64,000 nt of DNA from Narthecium ossifragum. Lineage: Eukaryota > Streptophyta > Magnoliopsida > Dioscoreales > Nartheciaceae. The position numbers were made by a program, and so were the translations under genes. Shown piece after piece: positions 42,961-53,839 of the stretch. Each line of letters opens with the position of its first letter. Position 1 is the first letter of the stretch. The stretch lies in assembly GCA_963920575.1 (NCBI GenBank), contig OY986973.1, positions 4,319,054 through 4,383,053 on the forward strand, in the 5' to 3' direction. A model generated the notes under the pieces. The model did not search any database, was not told the DNA's origin, and worked only from the letters and a program-made list of their open reading frames with translations.

Positions 42961-43576
42961 TTTTTCACTTATTTTCTCTGCATATTTTCCTATTTTCCAA
43001 CATTTCCCCCCGTTTTCTATTATTTTCCCTGGTTTTCTACCTTTTTCCTACTTACCCCTGCGTTTTCTCTCTCCTCTCACCTTTTCCAATGGCGGCCTTG
43101 TTCGATCCCGAGATCGCGGATCGCGACCTCCGACGGGATCGCGGCGGCGACGGGATCCCCTTCACCGACGGTGACGGAGATCTCCGACGGGATCACAACA
43201 ACGACTGGATCCCCTTCACCAACGAGATCTCCGACCTCCCCACCCTGACCTCTCCTTCACCAACGGGATCTCCGACCTCCTCCTTCCCCGACGGTCCCGT
43301 CGTCCCTGATCTCCTCCTTCCCCGGGGGCCGCGTCGTCCCCGATCTCCTCCTTCCCCGGTGGCGTGTAGATCGTCGTCGGGAGGGGGAGGAGGTTGAGAT
43401 CGAAGGGGAGCGGCTGTCTGTATGCCGACACGGCCATGTCTTCGTCATCCACGACGGAGGAAGAGGATCCACAGTCGCTGTGACAGTCATCCTCGGTGGC
43501 GAGGAAAGTTTGCGACAGCGCTGGGGCCGGATTCGCCAGAGGCCTCCTCATGAGCGTGGGGCGACGCGGGCGCTGC

Positions 43577-43740
43577 GAAGTGGTTCACCGGACATTCGAA
43601 GAAAGACAGAGCCGGCGCTAGGAAGTGGTTCGCCGGACACGAGGAGGAAGACAGAGCCGGCACTGGGAAGTGGTTTGCCGGAGTGATTTGCCGGAGTGAT
43701 TCGCCGGACACTCGGTGGAAGGCGAGCCGGCACTGGGAAG
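43577..43740 (+). repeat. Tandem repeat, about 45 bp
   Basis: Units starting GAAGTGGTTCGCCGGACA with GACAGAGCCGGCACTGG at 43577, 43622 and 43667, then degenerate copies to 43740. Confidence 0.8.
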
Positions 43741-43923
43741 TGGAGAGAAAAAATATAAAGATATTTTAGACATTAAAATTTACAGCTATAAATAAGGAGA
43801 CTAAATGACTTATAATTTAACAACAAGACTGGTTCTCTTAAACGGACTAAACACCAATTACACCTGGAATCTAATAGGTACAACAAACCATCACAAATTC
43901 CAGCCAATATAATTATTAATTAG

Positions 43924-44549
43924 TCACAGGATTCCCCCATTCACTCGGATGACCTGCCCGTTAACCCACTCGCCGGAATCCCCGCACAAGAACCCCACCA
44001 CCGGCGCTATATCCTTGGTCTCCCCGAGCCTCTTCATGGCGCAGCCCTCTATCGTCCTCCTCACCATCTCCTCTGTCTTCCCGGTGTAGAACATGTCCGA
44101 GGCCACCCCGCCCGGCGCCACGCAGTTCGCCGTTATCCCCGTCTCCTTCAGCTCCTTCGCCATCGTCTTCACCATTGCCTCCACCGCCGCCTTCGAAGCC
44201 GTGTACGCCCCGTACCCCGGGAGCAGCGTCTCCACCAGCGTCGTCGTCACCGCCACGATCCGGCCCCGGCCTCCCCGGACCAGGCGGTTCGCCGCCTCCT
44301 GGCAGCACAGGAACGTCCCCCGGGCGTTGATCTTGAAGGTGTGGTCCCAATCCTCGACGGCGGTGGTGGCGATCGAGGGGTACTTGGGGTCGAGGACGCC
44401 AGCGCTGTGGACGAGTATGTGGGGCTTGTCGCCGAAGAACTCCTCCGCGCGGTCGAAGAGGGATTTGACGCCGGAGGGGTCGGAGACGTCGGCGCGCACG
44501 GCGATCGCGACGGGTATGGATGGATCGTCAGCTGCGGAGTTGAGATCGG
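43924..44549 (-). CDS. Short-chain dehydrogenase/reductase (SDR5), 5' end lost in assembly gap
   Basis: The minus strand frame runs from the gap to the stop at 43924, about 208 residues. It has VRADVSDPSGVKSLFDRAEE, ILVHSAGVLDPKYP, Asn in FKINARGTF, the active-site YTASK, and the C-terminus GQVIRVNGGIL. The cofactor loop and start should lie in the N run. The segment before the active-site Tyr reads VAVTTTLV: all three positions that carry Ser in SDR1/SDR4 (FSSTVV, FSSSLV) are Thr, so no serine is available at the catalytic position. It is more divergent than the other copies (EFFGDK, CAMKRLGETK). No frameshift is visible in the part present. Whether the gene is complete cannot be judged. Confidence 0.88.
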
Positions 44550-44749
44550 NNNNNNNNNNNNNNNNNNNNNNNNNNNNNNNNNNNNNNNNNNNNNNNNNNN
44601 NNNNNNNNNNNNNNNNNNNNNNNNNNNNNNNNNNNNNNNNNNNNNNNNNNNNNNNNNNNNNNNNNNNNNNNNNNNNNNNNNNNNNNNNNNNNNNNNNNNN
44701 NNNNNNNNNNNNNNNNNNNNNNNNNNNNNNNNNNNNNNNNNNNNNNNNN
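44550..44749. other. Assembly gap (200 N)
   Basis: Exactly 200 N, a round number typical of a gap of assumed size. The left side is SDR5 coding sequence and the right side is minisatellite, so the tandem repeat probably stopped the assembly. Confidence 0.98.
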
Positions 44750-45930
44750 TCGGAATGTCTCGGAATGATAAAAATAAAATTCTCGGAATGATAAAAATGA
44801 AATTCTAGGAATGTCTCGGAATGATCAAAAATTATTTTTATTTTTATCATTCTCGGAATAATAAAAATGAAATGCTTCGAATGATAAAAATGAATTTTTA
44901 TCATCCTCGGAATAATAAAAATGAAATTCTCGGAATGATAAAAATCCATTTTCATCATTCTCGGAATGATAAATATGGGATGAATGACTTTTATTCTCAT
45001 TTTTATCAATGATGAAAATGACATTCTCATTTTTATCAATGATAAAAATGGAATGCATGACTTTTCGATTCCCATTTTTATTATTGATAAAAATGAGAAT
45101 CCCATTTTTATCAATGATAAAAATGAGAATCCCATTTTTATTATCAATGATTAAAATGGGATGCATGAGTGTTGTGATTCCCATTTTTATCAATGATTAA
45201 ATTCATTTTTGTCAATGATAAAAATGGAATGCATGACTTTTTTGTTCTCATTTCATCAATGATAAAAATGGGATGCATGAGTGTTGTGATTCCCATTTTT
45301 ATCAATGATAAAAATGAAATGCACGAACTTTTGGTTCATATTTTTTATCAATGATAAAAATGGGATGCATGAGTACTATGATTCCCATTTTTATCAAAGA
45401 TAAAAATGATAAAAATTTATTCTCGGAATGATAAAAATGCATTCTCGAAATGATAAAAATGAAATTCTTGGAATTTTTTTCTCATTCTCGGAATGATAAA
45501 AATTCATTTTTATTTTTCTCGGAATGATAAAAATTCATTTTTATCTTTCTCGGAATGATAAAAATGAGAATAATAACCCACATTTTTTCATTTTTATCAA
45601 TTTTTGTCATTTTTTAATATTATTATTCTCATTTATCATTCTCACTTTCCCATAATTTTTCATATTTTTCTAACTTTTTCTTTTTTTTGTTGATTTTTCC
45701 CTATTCAATGATAAAAATGGGATGCATGACTTTTTGGTTCTCATTTTTATCAATGATAAAAATGGAATTCCCATTTTTATCAATGTTAAAATGGGAGCAT
45801 GAGTGATGTGATTCCCATTTTTATCAATGACAAAAATGGAATACATGACTTTTTGGTTCTCATTTTCAGCAATGATAAAAATGGGATGCATAAGTGCTGT
45901 GATTCTCATTTTTATCATTCACATTAATAT
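44750..45930. repeat. AT-rich minisatellite with self-complementary units
   Basis: Interleaved units: TCTCGGAATGATAAAAATGA (mostly 44750-44970 and 45420-45560) and AATGATAAAAATGGGATGCA followed by TGAGTG...GATTCCCATTTTTATC (44990-45410 and 45710-45915). Each unit contains AATGATAAAAAT and its complement ATTTTTATCATT, so single strands fold strongly. Long frames on both strands are artefacts of this periodicity. Confidence 0.92.
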
Positions 45931-46836
45931 TTGTGGCATGGTAATAAGTCTTCACGAAATATTTCTTGTAAACCATTTGATGGTGCTGGATATAATATAA
46001 GCAAAGATATCACAGTCAAGTGTGTGTCAAGAAACCCATGATACCATGATAGCCTTGACTGGCCCCGGGGCCCTGGCTAATTGCAAACTTTTATACACAT
46101 CTTGAGTTCATTTTTTTAAGCTCCGGGCTTCTTTGCTATTTTGCTTTGTTCAACTTTCATGAAACCAACATATATAATCATTGCCCGTTGTCAAGCCCAA
46201 ATATGTGGTTGCTTGCACGCCATTTGAAGAAGAGGCCTCTATATAGCATTAGAAACGAGTTTGATTTAGAGAAACAAGTGCCCAGTCTTGGTCTCCCAAG
46301 TTAAATACCCAATTCTAGATGTATTGTCTAGGATCTTATTTGATAATCCACTCAGATCCCTGCAGGATTAAACAAAACAAAAAGACACAGCAGCATACAT
46401 GCAGCCGCGAAGCCCGAGTGTATTCAACAAGCTTTTGCTAATTAGATGGGTTTTTTATCAAATAGATTTTTAATTGGGTTTTGGGATGAAAAAGGTCACT
46501 AAGTTGGGTATATCACCAATTAACCCAATTTAGATAACCCCAAATCCAGGTGTTTAATTCGGTCGTCAAATAGGGTGTTAGTTTCCGGGGCCTTCACCAT
46601 GCCACTAACGGCGGCCAACGCCATATGTAAACACCTCATCGGCCCTATGTCCAAGAGGGCCGCCAAGAGGCTGAAGGATCTGCCCGAGTACGAGTACGAC
46701 ATGGTGGCGCGTGCCCGTGGCAAGTAGTCCCATGACTCCCATAACCCGCTACTCTCATCTTTTCCTTCAATGGATTGTCACCGGCCTGTTCTAGCAAGAG
46801 GTTTCTTTGAATTCGAGCTATATATGTAAACTTTTG
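45931..46836. other. Intergenic with a small orphan frame
   Basis: Mostly AT-rich without recognisable features, apart from the short coding-like segment at 46599-46727. Confidence 0.5.
46599..46727 (+). CDS. Short coding-like segment, 42 codons, unidentified
   Basis: ATG to TAG: MPLTAANAICKHLIGPMSKR, then AAKRLKDLPEYEYDMVARAR and GK. GC-rich with codon-like bias, unlike its AT-rich flanks, and basic at the end. I do not recognise it. It may be the last exon or a captured tail of a larger gene, since nothing upstream supports an independent small gene. Confidence 0.3.
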   Translation: MPLTAANAICKHLIGPMSKRAAKRLKDLPEYEYDMVARARGK

Positions 46837-48015
46837 GGGGATTTGTCATTTAGTCTCTGTGAAATCCCAACTTGTTATTTGGTCCCCTATATAGGATCGT
46901 AAGTTTTTTAAAATCATTTTAGGGGAAAAAGACCACACTACCATTATATGTATTTTTATATATATGCAGCCCCCCCCCAACCCGTTGGTGTCCCCCACCC
47001 CCCCGCGTCCCCGTTCCGCGCCACGTGTCCGGACTCTCCCACCGCCGATCCGGGCTGCCCTGTCGCCGATCCGCACTCCCCCGCCGTCGATCCAGCTACC
47101 CCGTCGCTGATCCGGGCTCCCCCGTCGCCGATCCGGCTCCCCGTCGCTCCCCCCGTCCAGATCCGGCTCTCCCCCGCCCCCGCGTCCCCATCCCGTCACC
47201 GATCCGGGCTCCCCCTCGCCGGTCCAAAGCTCCAAAGCTCACAAACTGTCCCTCTATCATCTCGACCTCGTCGCTGTCCGCCGTCCCCATCTGGCCCTTG
47301 TCCGTCCGACTTCAATTTTGTTTTTTTTTCTCAATTACTTTTAATTTTTTTTGTAGTAACTTTTCAATTATATGGTTACTTTTCTTTTTCTTTTTATTGT
47401 ATGCTACTAGTTTTCTTGGTAGTTACTTTTTATAGAAGGTAATTAGTTACTTCGAAAAGTTTCTACCAACAACAATTGACATAGAAGGTAATTGTCAATT
47501 TGTTATCAAATTTCAAAAGGTAACTACAAAAAAAAACAATTGGTACACAATGGAAAGTAACCACCAATTTTTGCAAAAATCTGTTAAAAAAATATTGGTA
47601 GTTAATTTTTAATATTGTAAAAATATGGTAGTTACTTTTCAATTTAGGAAAAATATGGTAGTTACTTTTCATTTTGTAGTTAAAATATTAAAATATTGAA
47701 AAATATTGTGAAAAATATTTGTAGTTACTTTCCATTTTTTTTTCAATTTTTCTGGGGCATATCACTTTTTAAATATTTGTAGTTACTTTCCAATTTTGGT
47801 AGTTACTTTTCATTTTTTGGTAGTTACTTTCTAGTTTTTTTGGTAGTTACTTTTCAGTTTTTTTGATAGTAACTTTTTTGGCGGGAATACGAACAATCAC
47901 TAGGAATGTGAACAATCATTGGGAAAAAAATATATGATGGAGATGTTAAAAGGGCATTTTAGTAATAAAAAATTGCAGCTGTCAAAATATAGACTAAATG
48001 ACTTAAAATTTTGGG
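46837..48015. mobile_element. Nonautonomous MULE-like element E2
   Basis: Sister of E1. Left end GGGGGATTTGTCATTTAGTC, right end complement TTTTAAGTCATTTAGTCTAT. A possible imperfect 9-bp target duplication (ACTTTTGGG against AATTTTGGG) flanks it. The interior is a C-rich block (46970-47310) and GTAGTTACTTTTC repeats (47330-47880). No coding capacity. Confidence 0.55.
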
Positions 48016-48579
48016 AGAAGGGTCAATAGGGGCTAAAAAAAATTAGTGTTTGGCAACAGGTCCTGATTGTTTTTTGATAAGGCAATAGGGGCTGATGGGA
48101 TAAAAACTCAAGTGACTTATCATAGGGCTAACATCCTCGTTGTGTTCTATATCTAGTTTGTACACATGATTTAAATTCAAAATCTTACATTAATACCATT
48201 TTTTAAAATTCAAAACCTAGTACAAAACTCCCACAAAACCATTAGATTACATCTACTTATTGTTGCAAGAGAAATTGACAAAATTTGAAAGAAAAAACGA
48301 CAATGATAATAATTGACTAGGAACCGAACAACAAACAACAGTAGAAAATTTCAATCGAACAAATTTTGAAGTTAAATTCAATCAAACAAACTTTGAGGTT
48401 AAATAATAGCTTCTTCTTTTGTCGCCCATTGTTTACCTAAGCCTCCAATGAGACAATGGCACACAATCTTCGAGATCAGGGGCACAAGCCCTAACCTTTG
48501 CTCTAATACCATTTTATAGATTCCATCATGAGCTTAGCACTCCAAACGCAGTACTACTCGCCTTTCTAATTTTAATTTT
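48016..48579. other. Intergenic
   Basis: AT-rich. A minus-strand TGGTATTAGAGC near 48505-48520 resembles a copia primer-binding site, but no LTR or gag was identified beside it. 48571-48579 is the left target duplication of the next element. Confidence 0.45.
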
Positions 48580-49874
48580 GGGATATTTGCTTTTGAGGAC
48601 TTCAAAATTTCTTAAATTATAAATGTACCCCTACAATCTTTTCCTTAACATATTTACCCCTAAAAATATCGAGAAAATATTAACCATGCTCTCCAGTTAC
48701 TAGTCGGTGAATATTGACGAAATATTGATGGAATATTCCTAACACTGTTAACATTAGTGTGTAAAAGGACCATTTTACCCTCATGTTCATCAATGTCCAT
48801 CGCCGGTCATGACTTCACCGGAGATCCCAATGGTAAATGGCTGCAATCTTGACGCTGTTATTCCTCGCCGGACACCGCCCTAAGCTCGCCCCTCCCTCAT
48901 TTCCCTTTCTGCGGACCAGATACCACCCCGAGTCCGGCAAGGGGAGAGAAGGAGACGACGACGACGAGCTTGGTGGCCATGCGGATGCTGAATGCGGGCA
49001 AGGGCAGCAAATTAGGCGCGTGGGTCGGGTTCCAAGGAGAGAAGGCTGCCCACGATGGGGTGGGGCAGCTACGGCGGCGACGACAACCTCTATCTCCATC
49101 CATTGGAACATAGCATCCTCGTGAAACAAAGCATCCACCTCTATCTCCATCCCTTTGCTGCTTATATATAGTACCACTCACTCATCATGAAACAGAGCAA
49201 CCACTCCATTCTCACCCATGTACCACTCACTCATCTTGCTCAACTCCGCCGGGTAGGAACTTCGGTTCCAGAGACATGTGCAACTCTTAGGTTGTCGGTG
49301 ATCATGTAAACCGACGACGCAACTTTCAGATTGCCGGAGATCCAACCACCCCGAGCTCGTCCCTCCCTCATCTCGCTTTCCACGAGCCAAATGCTAACCC
49401 GAGTTGTTCCTCCCAGCCGTACCTCCTAGCTCGCCGGAGCCGGGGAAGAAGGTCGCGGTGAGGAGAAGAAGAAAAAGAAGAGAGGAAGAAGGCGCAGCTT
49501 GGCAACGTCCTTGCCGCGTGGAGGCGGGGCTCGAGGCCAGCGGCGGTGCCACGTGCATGGGGCCTAGGCCGCAAGCGCTAGGGGGCCGGTAGAGGAAAGG
49601 GATTATTAGATGGGTCTGTCACACCTTGATTGAAGGATAATATAGAACCTTAAACATGATATACTTAATTGCATGTGATCAGGGGCATTTAAGTAAAATT
49701 GCCTACCCCTAGTTAGGATTTAACCGTAGTTAGGTTAGTTCATGTGACGGTAGTTGACAGAAGGGCATGTTTAGTATTTTTTCAGTGTTTTTAGAGGTAC
49801 ATATGTGAAGGTAATGATTATAGGGGTGTATTTGTAATTTAAGAACTTTTAGAGGATCCAAAAGTAAATAACCC
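48580..49874. mobile_element. MULE-type nonautonomous element E3
   Basis: Flanked by a perfect 9-bp duplication TTTAATTTT (48571-48579 and 49875-49883). The inverted ends are GGGATATTTGCTTTTG and, complemented, GGGTTATTTACTTTTG, with similarity continuing through TTCTTAAATTA.AAAT.CACCCCTA. The interior 48820-49580 is GC-rich with coding-like stretches that I cannot identify. 1295 bp, no transposase. Confidence 0.85.
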
Positions 49875-50031
49875 TTTAATTTTTCCTTTGTATCTATTAG
49901 TTAAGCGCACTACGTGCGCCATGGCTAATGTTGCATCACCGGCAAAGTGGTCTTCATGACCAGCTTATCGCGTGGTATGGGCCGAGCCATCGGCCTCCAC
50001 CTCCACCATCCTAGTTGCCAACTACTGTACC

Positions 50032-52684
50032 TGTCACACCCCGACTCACAAAACCCATCCAGGACGAGATGTGAGAGTTCCTATCACTATTCATTTCCAA
50101 TTGGCGCGATACAAAGCGGAAAACATAGATAAATTTAGACAATTTATATTCCAGAGGTGAAACAGTAATCCAATTCACATATATATACATCAAGTTGTAC
50201 TGATACAAAATTCTTTATCAAACTCCTCCAAGGGAAAGATTTATACAATAATCCAAAATTCCTCGAAAGAATGTTTATAATATACAAAACTATAAAAGTA
50301 CAACGATCATCCTCTAGCAACCTCAAACACCTCTGGATGTAGTCGCGCCGCCAAAAGCTGATCCCGCCGGCTCTACTGCTGAAGAATTGGCGCCTGCACA
50401 TGCAAACGCAGCCCGGGTAGGAGTGAGCGATAAGCTCAGTAGGGTTCTACTCTACGGCACACAGAAGGGAGGAAAACAACAACAGTGTTGACTTCCCGCT
50501 CAAGCCTAAGGAATGCCATGGGGTCCACAACCCCTGTCGACAACCCCAAGGGATCCTACTCTTCTCAACCGACAACGCTGAGATACATCAACCAAACACG
50601 CTTCCGTTGGAAGGCAACAGAGAACCAGAGCCAGTAGGATCACCCTTACCCAGCAAGAAGCCACTGCCTGGGGACCATGTCAGGGGCACTGACAACCATC
50701 TTTAGCACTTAGCCTTGGGAAGACAACACGACCTCTAAACCTCAAAACATTGATCAGAGTCAACCATAACACATCCTCGATAATATGAGATTCAATTATA
50801 ATCACGCCCTAATCCTCACTACCCAGCAACGGTCCTAAGGCTAGATCCGAGCTACCCGAGAGCCTCGGATCGGCGATCAACCCATCGCCCAACTAACCTC
50901 ATATGCCTCTAATGCAAACAATATGCATGCAATGCTCAGACACAGATAACGAGATATAAGCATGCAACAACATGACGATAATCATACAGGGCTAGGCATA
51001 GCCTATAGCTAGCCAAGGGGTGAGCATAGCAAAGGCCTCAAATACAGATAATCTATACTAACCAAACAACGATTAGAGCCAAACGGTAAACACTGATATA
51101 CAATCGTCTTCAGTGCTCTCTTGCACCTGACAGACTAAGGTTCCACAGTTACCCCGTAGGTAACTGGCCAACAGTTATACAATAGCCGTCGGCACTCGTC
51201 GGCAACGGGCTAACGTTCCACAATTCCACATTAGCTAGCACTCATAGCTAGCTAACGATTAAGCAACAATAAGCATTTAAACATATATTCAACTAAGTAT
51301 TTAAATGCACATCCATCCATAAATCCAGCAAAAAGACAAACACCCAATTCAATTCCCAATCTCAATAGAAATCCCTCGAAAATCCCATGAAAACGACGTG
51401 TATGCTTCCTAACATGATTGGGTATCTATCATGGATGAAAACCAATCAAAGGAAAACAACAAACACATCTCAGTGGCCCACGGTCGATCCGACGGTCGAC
51501 CGTGAGGCCACGGTCGACCGTCACACATCTCAGTGGCCCACGGCCGATCCGACGGTCGACCGTGAGGCCACGGTCGACCCGACGGTCGACCGTGGGGCAA
51601 ATCGAGGGAAAAGCATGAGGGCCACGGTCGATCAGTGCATCGACCGTGGGAGACCCAAAACGGGACAGAGCCTCACGGACGATGCGACGGTCGACTGTAA
51701 GGCGGAAAGGAAAAGAAGAAGGAACCACGGTCGATTGGGGCATCGACCGTGGGAGGCCAAAAACGCGACAGAGCCCGACGGTCGATCCGACGGTTGACCA
51801 TGAGGCCCGAAAGAAGCGTATTAACGCTTGACGGTCGATCCACCGATCGACCGTCAGCCCCACGGCACAGTTCCTCAGAACAGTGTCGGAAATCCAATTT
51901 CTTGGATTTGAATAATCAAATCATGTTGGAAGTTGATGAAACTTTGCAGGCATACATACTCAATGATGGGGAAGCCAATGGTGCGAAGAAAACACGATTT
52001 TGATGGTTAAATCTCCTATCTATGTCAAAACGGTCGAAAATGACAAAACGGCGATAATACGGAAATCAGCCGTTAAAATACGGAAATCGCACGGTAGGAA
52101 TACTCGAAGCAAGCCACAACACATAAGCAACAAGTTACACCACATTCTAATAAGTACTCCTACAGCGAAAATACAAGAAACCTATCCTAGAAGAACCCGA
52201 TCATGAGATCGAGGTAGAAACACCTACATGAACAAGCAGGGCAGCTCCTCCACACATCCCCCAACTCCGATCGCTGGAATCCGCTCCTCGAAAGCCGCGC
52301 TCCGAAGCCCTAGCACCGCCGGTTGGAGAGAAAGAGAAAGAGAACGGCAGTAGAAGAAGAAAGAAAAGAGGGAGAAAGGAGGAGAGCTTAAATAGAAAGC
52401 TGGAATCGATCACAGCCGTCCGATTCGATCTCTCCCGATCGAGCTCCGATCTTTCGATCGAAAGCACCCTTAAGGTTCTATTCAAACACATACATCAATC
52501 CAAGGCCGTGTGTGTAACACGGGTGTGAAACTGACCACCATGGAACATATTTACCAAAATGCCACTGGGGTCAAAAACTGTGATGCGATCATCCGATCGC
52601 ATCCCAAGGCCAACCAAGCCAAACCACAAACCCAGACCCTTGACCTAACACGGTCGGACCGGGTTGGAGGTACGGGTCCTCACA
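50032..52684 (+). repeat. Solo LTR B (2653 bp) inside SDR6
   Basis: Begins TGTCACACCCCGACTCAC and ends TACGGGTCCTCACA, with a perfect 5-bp target duplication GTACC (50027-50031 and 52685-52689). Shared blocks with A and C include CAGCCCGGGTAGGAGTGAGC and AAGCTCAGTAGGGTTCTACT (about 50410-50455). The start sequence does not recur, so it is a single LTR. It carries a palindrome array with the core ACGGTCGACCGT. Confidence 0.87.
51478..51862 (+). repeat. Array of ACGGTCGACCGT palindromes in solo LTR B
   Basis: Many exact and partial copies of ACGGTCGACCGT, in modules such as CCGACGGTCGACCGTGAGGC. One module, starting CACATCTCAGTGGCCCACGG, is repeated with a 60-base period (51466 and 51526). It lies in the 3' half of the LTR, like the different palindrome array in LTR A. 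Confidence 0.88.
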
Positions 52685-53839
52685 GTACCTCCAATGCTGA
52701 CCTCATCCCCGCCAAGATTAAGAAAGAGCTCCCCCTTGCATGCGGTTGTGCTGCGTACCAACGTGTCAAGTGTGGAGGATGTGAAGGCGCTCTTCAACTG
52801 TGCGCACATACAAGTGTGCATTGTCGACTTCCTCGATCCGAACTTTCCAAATGTAGCTGACACGACCAAAGAAGACCAAGACCAGACCTTCACCATTAAC
52901 GCAAAAGGCATGTTCTTGTGCTGCCGGTGCTGGAGGCAGCGAGGCCGTTGGTCTAGGGCGGATAGTTACGTCGATGGTCCAGGGCGGATAGTTACGTTCT
53001 CGTCGTCGTTGGCATGGCCAGGTTTGACATAGCGCGTACACAACATCGAAGGCGGTAGTAGAGGCCTGTTTGGTTGCTTAGGCCTGGGTGGAGTGGAGTC
53101 ACTTTCTAGAGTGCAAACTTTTGCAAAGTGAAGTCATATGAAGTGGCATGTCAGTTTTTACTGTTTGGTTGGTACTGGAGTGGAAGCTGAGTTGATTGGC
53201 TTCTGGACTTTCTGCTGTTTGGTTAGTGTTGGAATGGAGGCTGAGTTAACTGACTTTTGGACTTTCTGTTGTTTGGTTGGTGCTGAAAGTGAGGATATGG
53301 TCACCCCCGACTAGGGGGGTGAGTTTAAACGCTTCAAAAAATGAATCTTAAATACATTTTAAAAGTATTGGATGAGTTTTTATAATACAAAAAAATATTT
53401 AGTGGGAGGAAATCATTAATTTTTCCACCTTAACTATTTTTACCAAATATAATAAATTATCATATCTTGTTGTACTTGTTTTGGCGACATATACAAAGGT
53501 AAATTATCGAAAGGATTGGAAAATTGGTGCAAATGTATTATTAGCTTTTGTTTTATATGGAGGTTTTTTTGGATAGATCTGAGTGTTTGTTCTTTATTGT
53601 TTCCTTAGATCTGATTGATGATGGTTCCCTTGTCAGTTTAAGCTGCGGATCAAGAAAAGCATCAGCACTGTGATGCTTATTCACTGGCATGGACATGTTA
53701 GCTAAGTTCAGATGAACCTCATTATTTTTCAGAAAATATTTGACAAAATCTTCTTTATATTTTCAACACATGGAACCTGTTCAGATTGAAAATTTTAAAC
53801 TCATTCTACAGCATTTAAAACTAGAAAGTATAACAATTC

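Larger units (their letters stand above)
39757..43825. mobile_element. Nonautonomous MULE-like element E1, with nested TIR element
   Basis: The left end GGGGGATTTGTCAAATGGTC and the complement of the right end (TTATAAGTCATTTAGTCTCC) resemble the ends of a second copy, E2, at 46837-48015. Order in both: AT-rich end, very GC-rich block with CCGTCGCC-type repeats, a region full of GTAGTTACTTTTC repeats, AT-rich end. E1 is larger because another TIR element (40946-41863) sits in it and because of an extra GC-rich block at 43080-43740. No transposase. A clean target duplication is not seen. Confidence 0.55.
49921..53062 (+). pseudogene. SDR6 pseudogene, split by a solo LTR and truncated
   Basis: The 5' part (49921-50031) reads ATGGCTAATGTTGCATCACC; a shifted frame continues VVFMTSLSRGMGRAIGLHLH, the SDR cofactor region with GxxxGxG disturbed. 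After the LTR (50032-52684) SDR sequence resumes at 52685 with DLIPAKIKK, VEDVKALFNCAHIQVCIVDF, then LDPNFPNVADTTKEDQDQTF and TINAKGMFLCC, and a duplicated GRIVTFSSSL. At 53063 a PIF/Harbinger element ends it before the active-site Tyr region is complete. It has frameshifts, a deletion of the NNAG-side loop and no catalytic YxxxK, so it is non-functional. Confidence 0.88.

Noticed and set aside
44821..45200. Long frames on both strands rich in Ile, Lys, Met and Phe
   Set aside because: They arise from the AATGATAAAAAT minisatellite periodicity. There is no codon structure independent of the repeat.
48503..48520. Minus-strand TGGTATTAGAGC resembling a copia primer-binding site
   Set aside because: No LTR end lies directly beside it, no gag or pol was found downstream, and a 12-base match can occur by chance.
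51387..51863. Frames with repeated TVDPTVDREATVD-like peptides
   Set aside because: They follow the palindrome array of solo LTR B, appear on both strands and have no homologous protein that I know.
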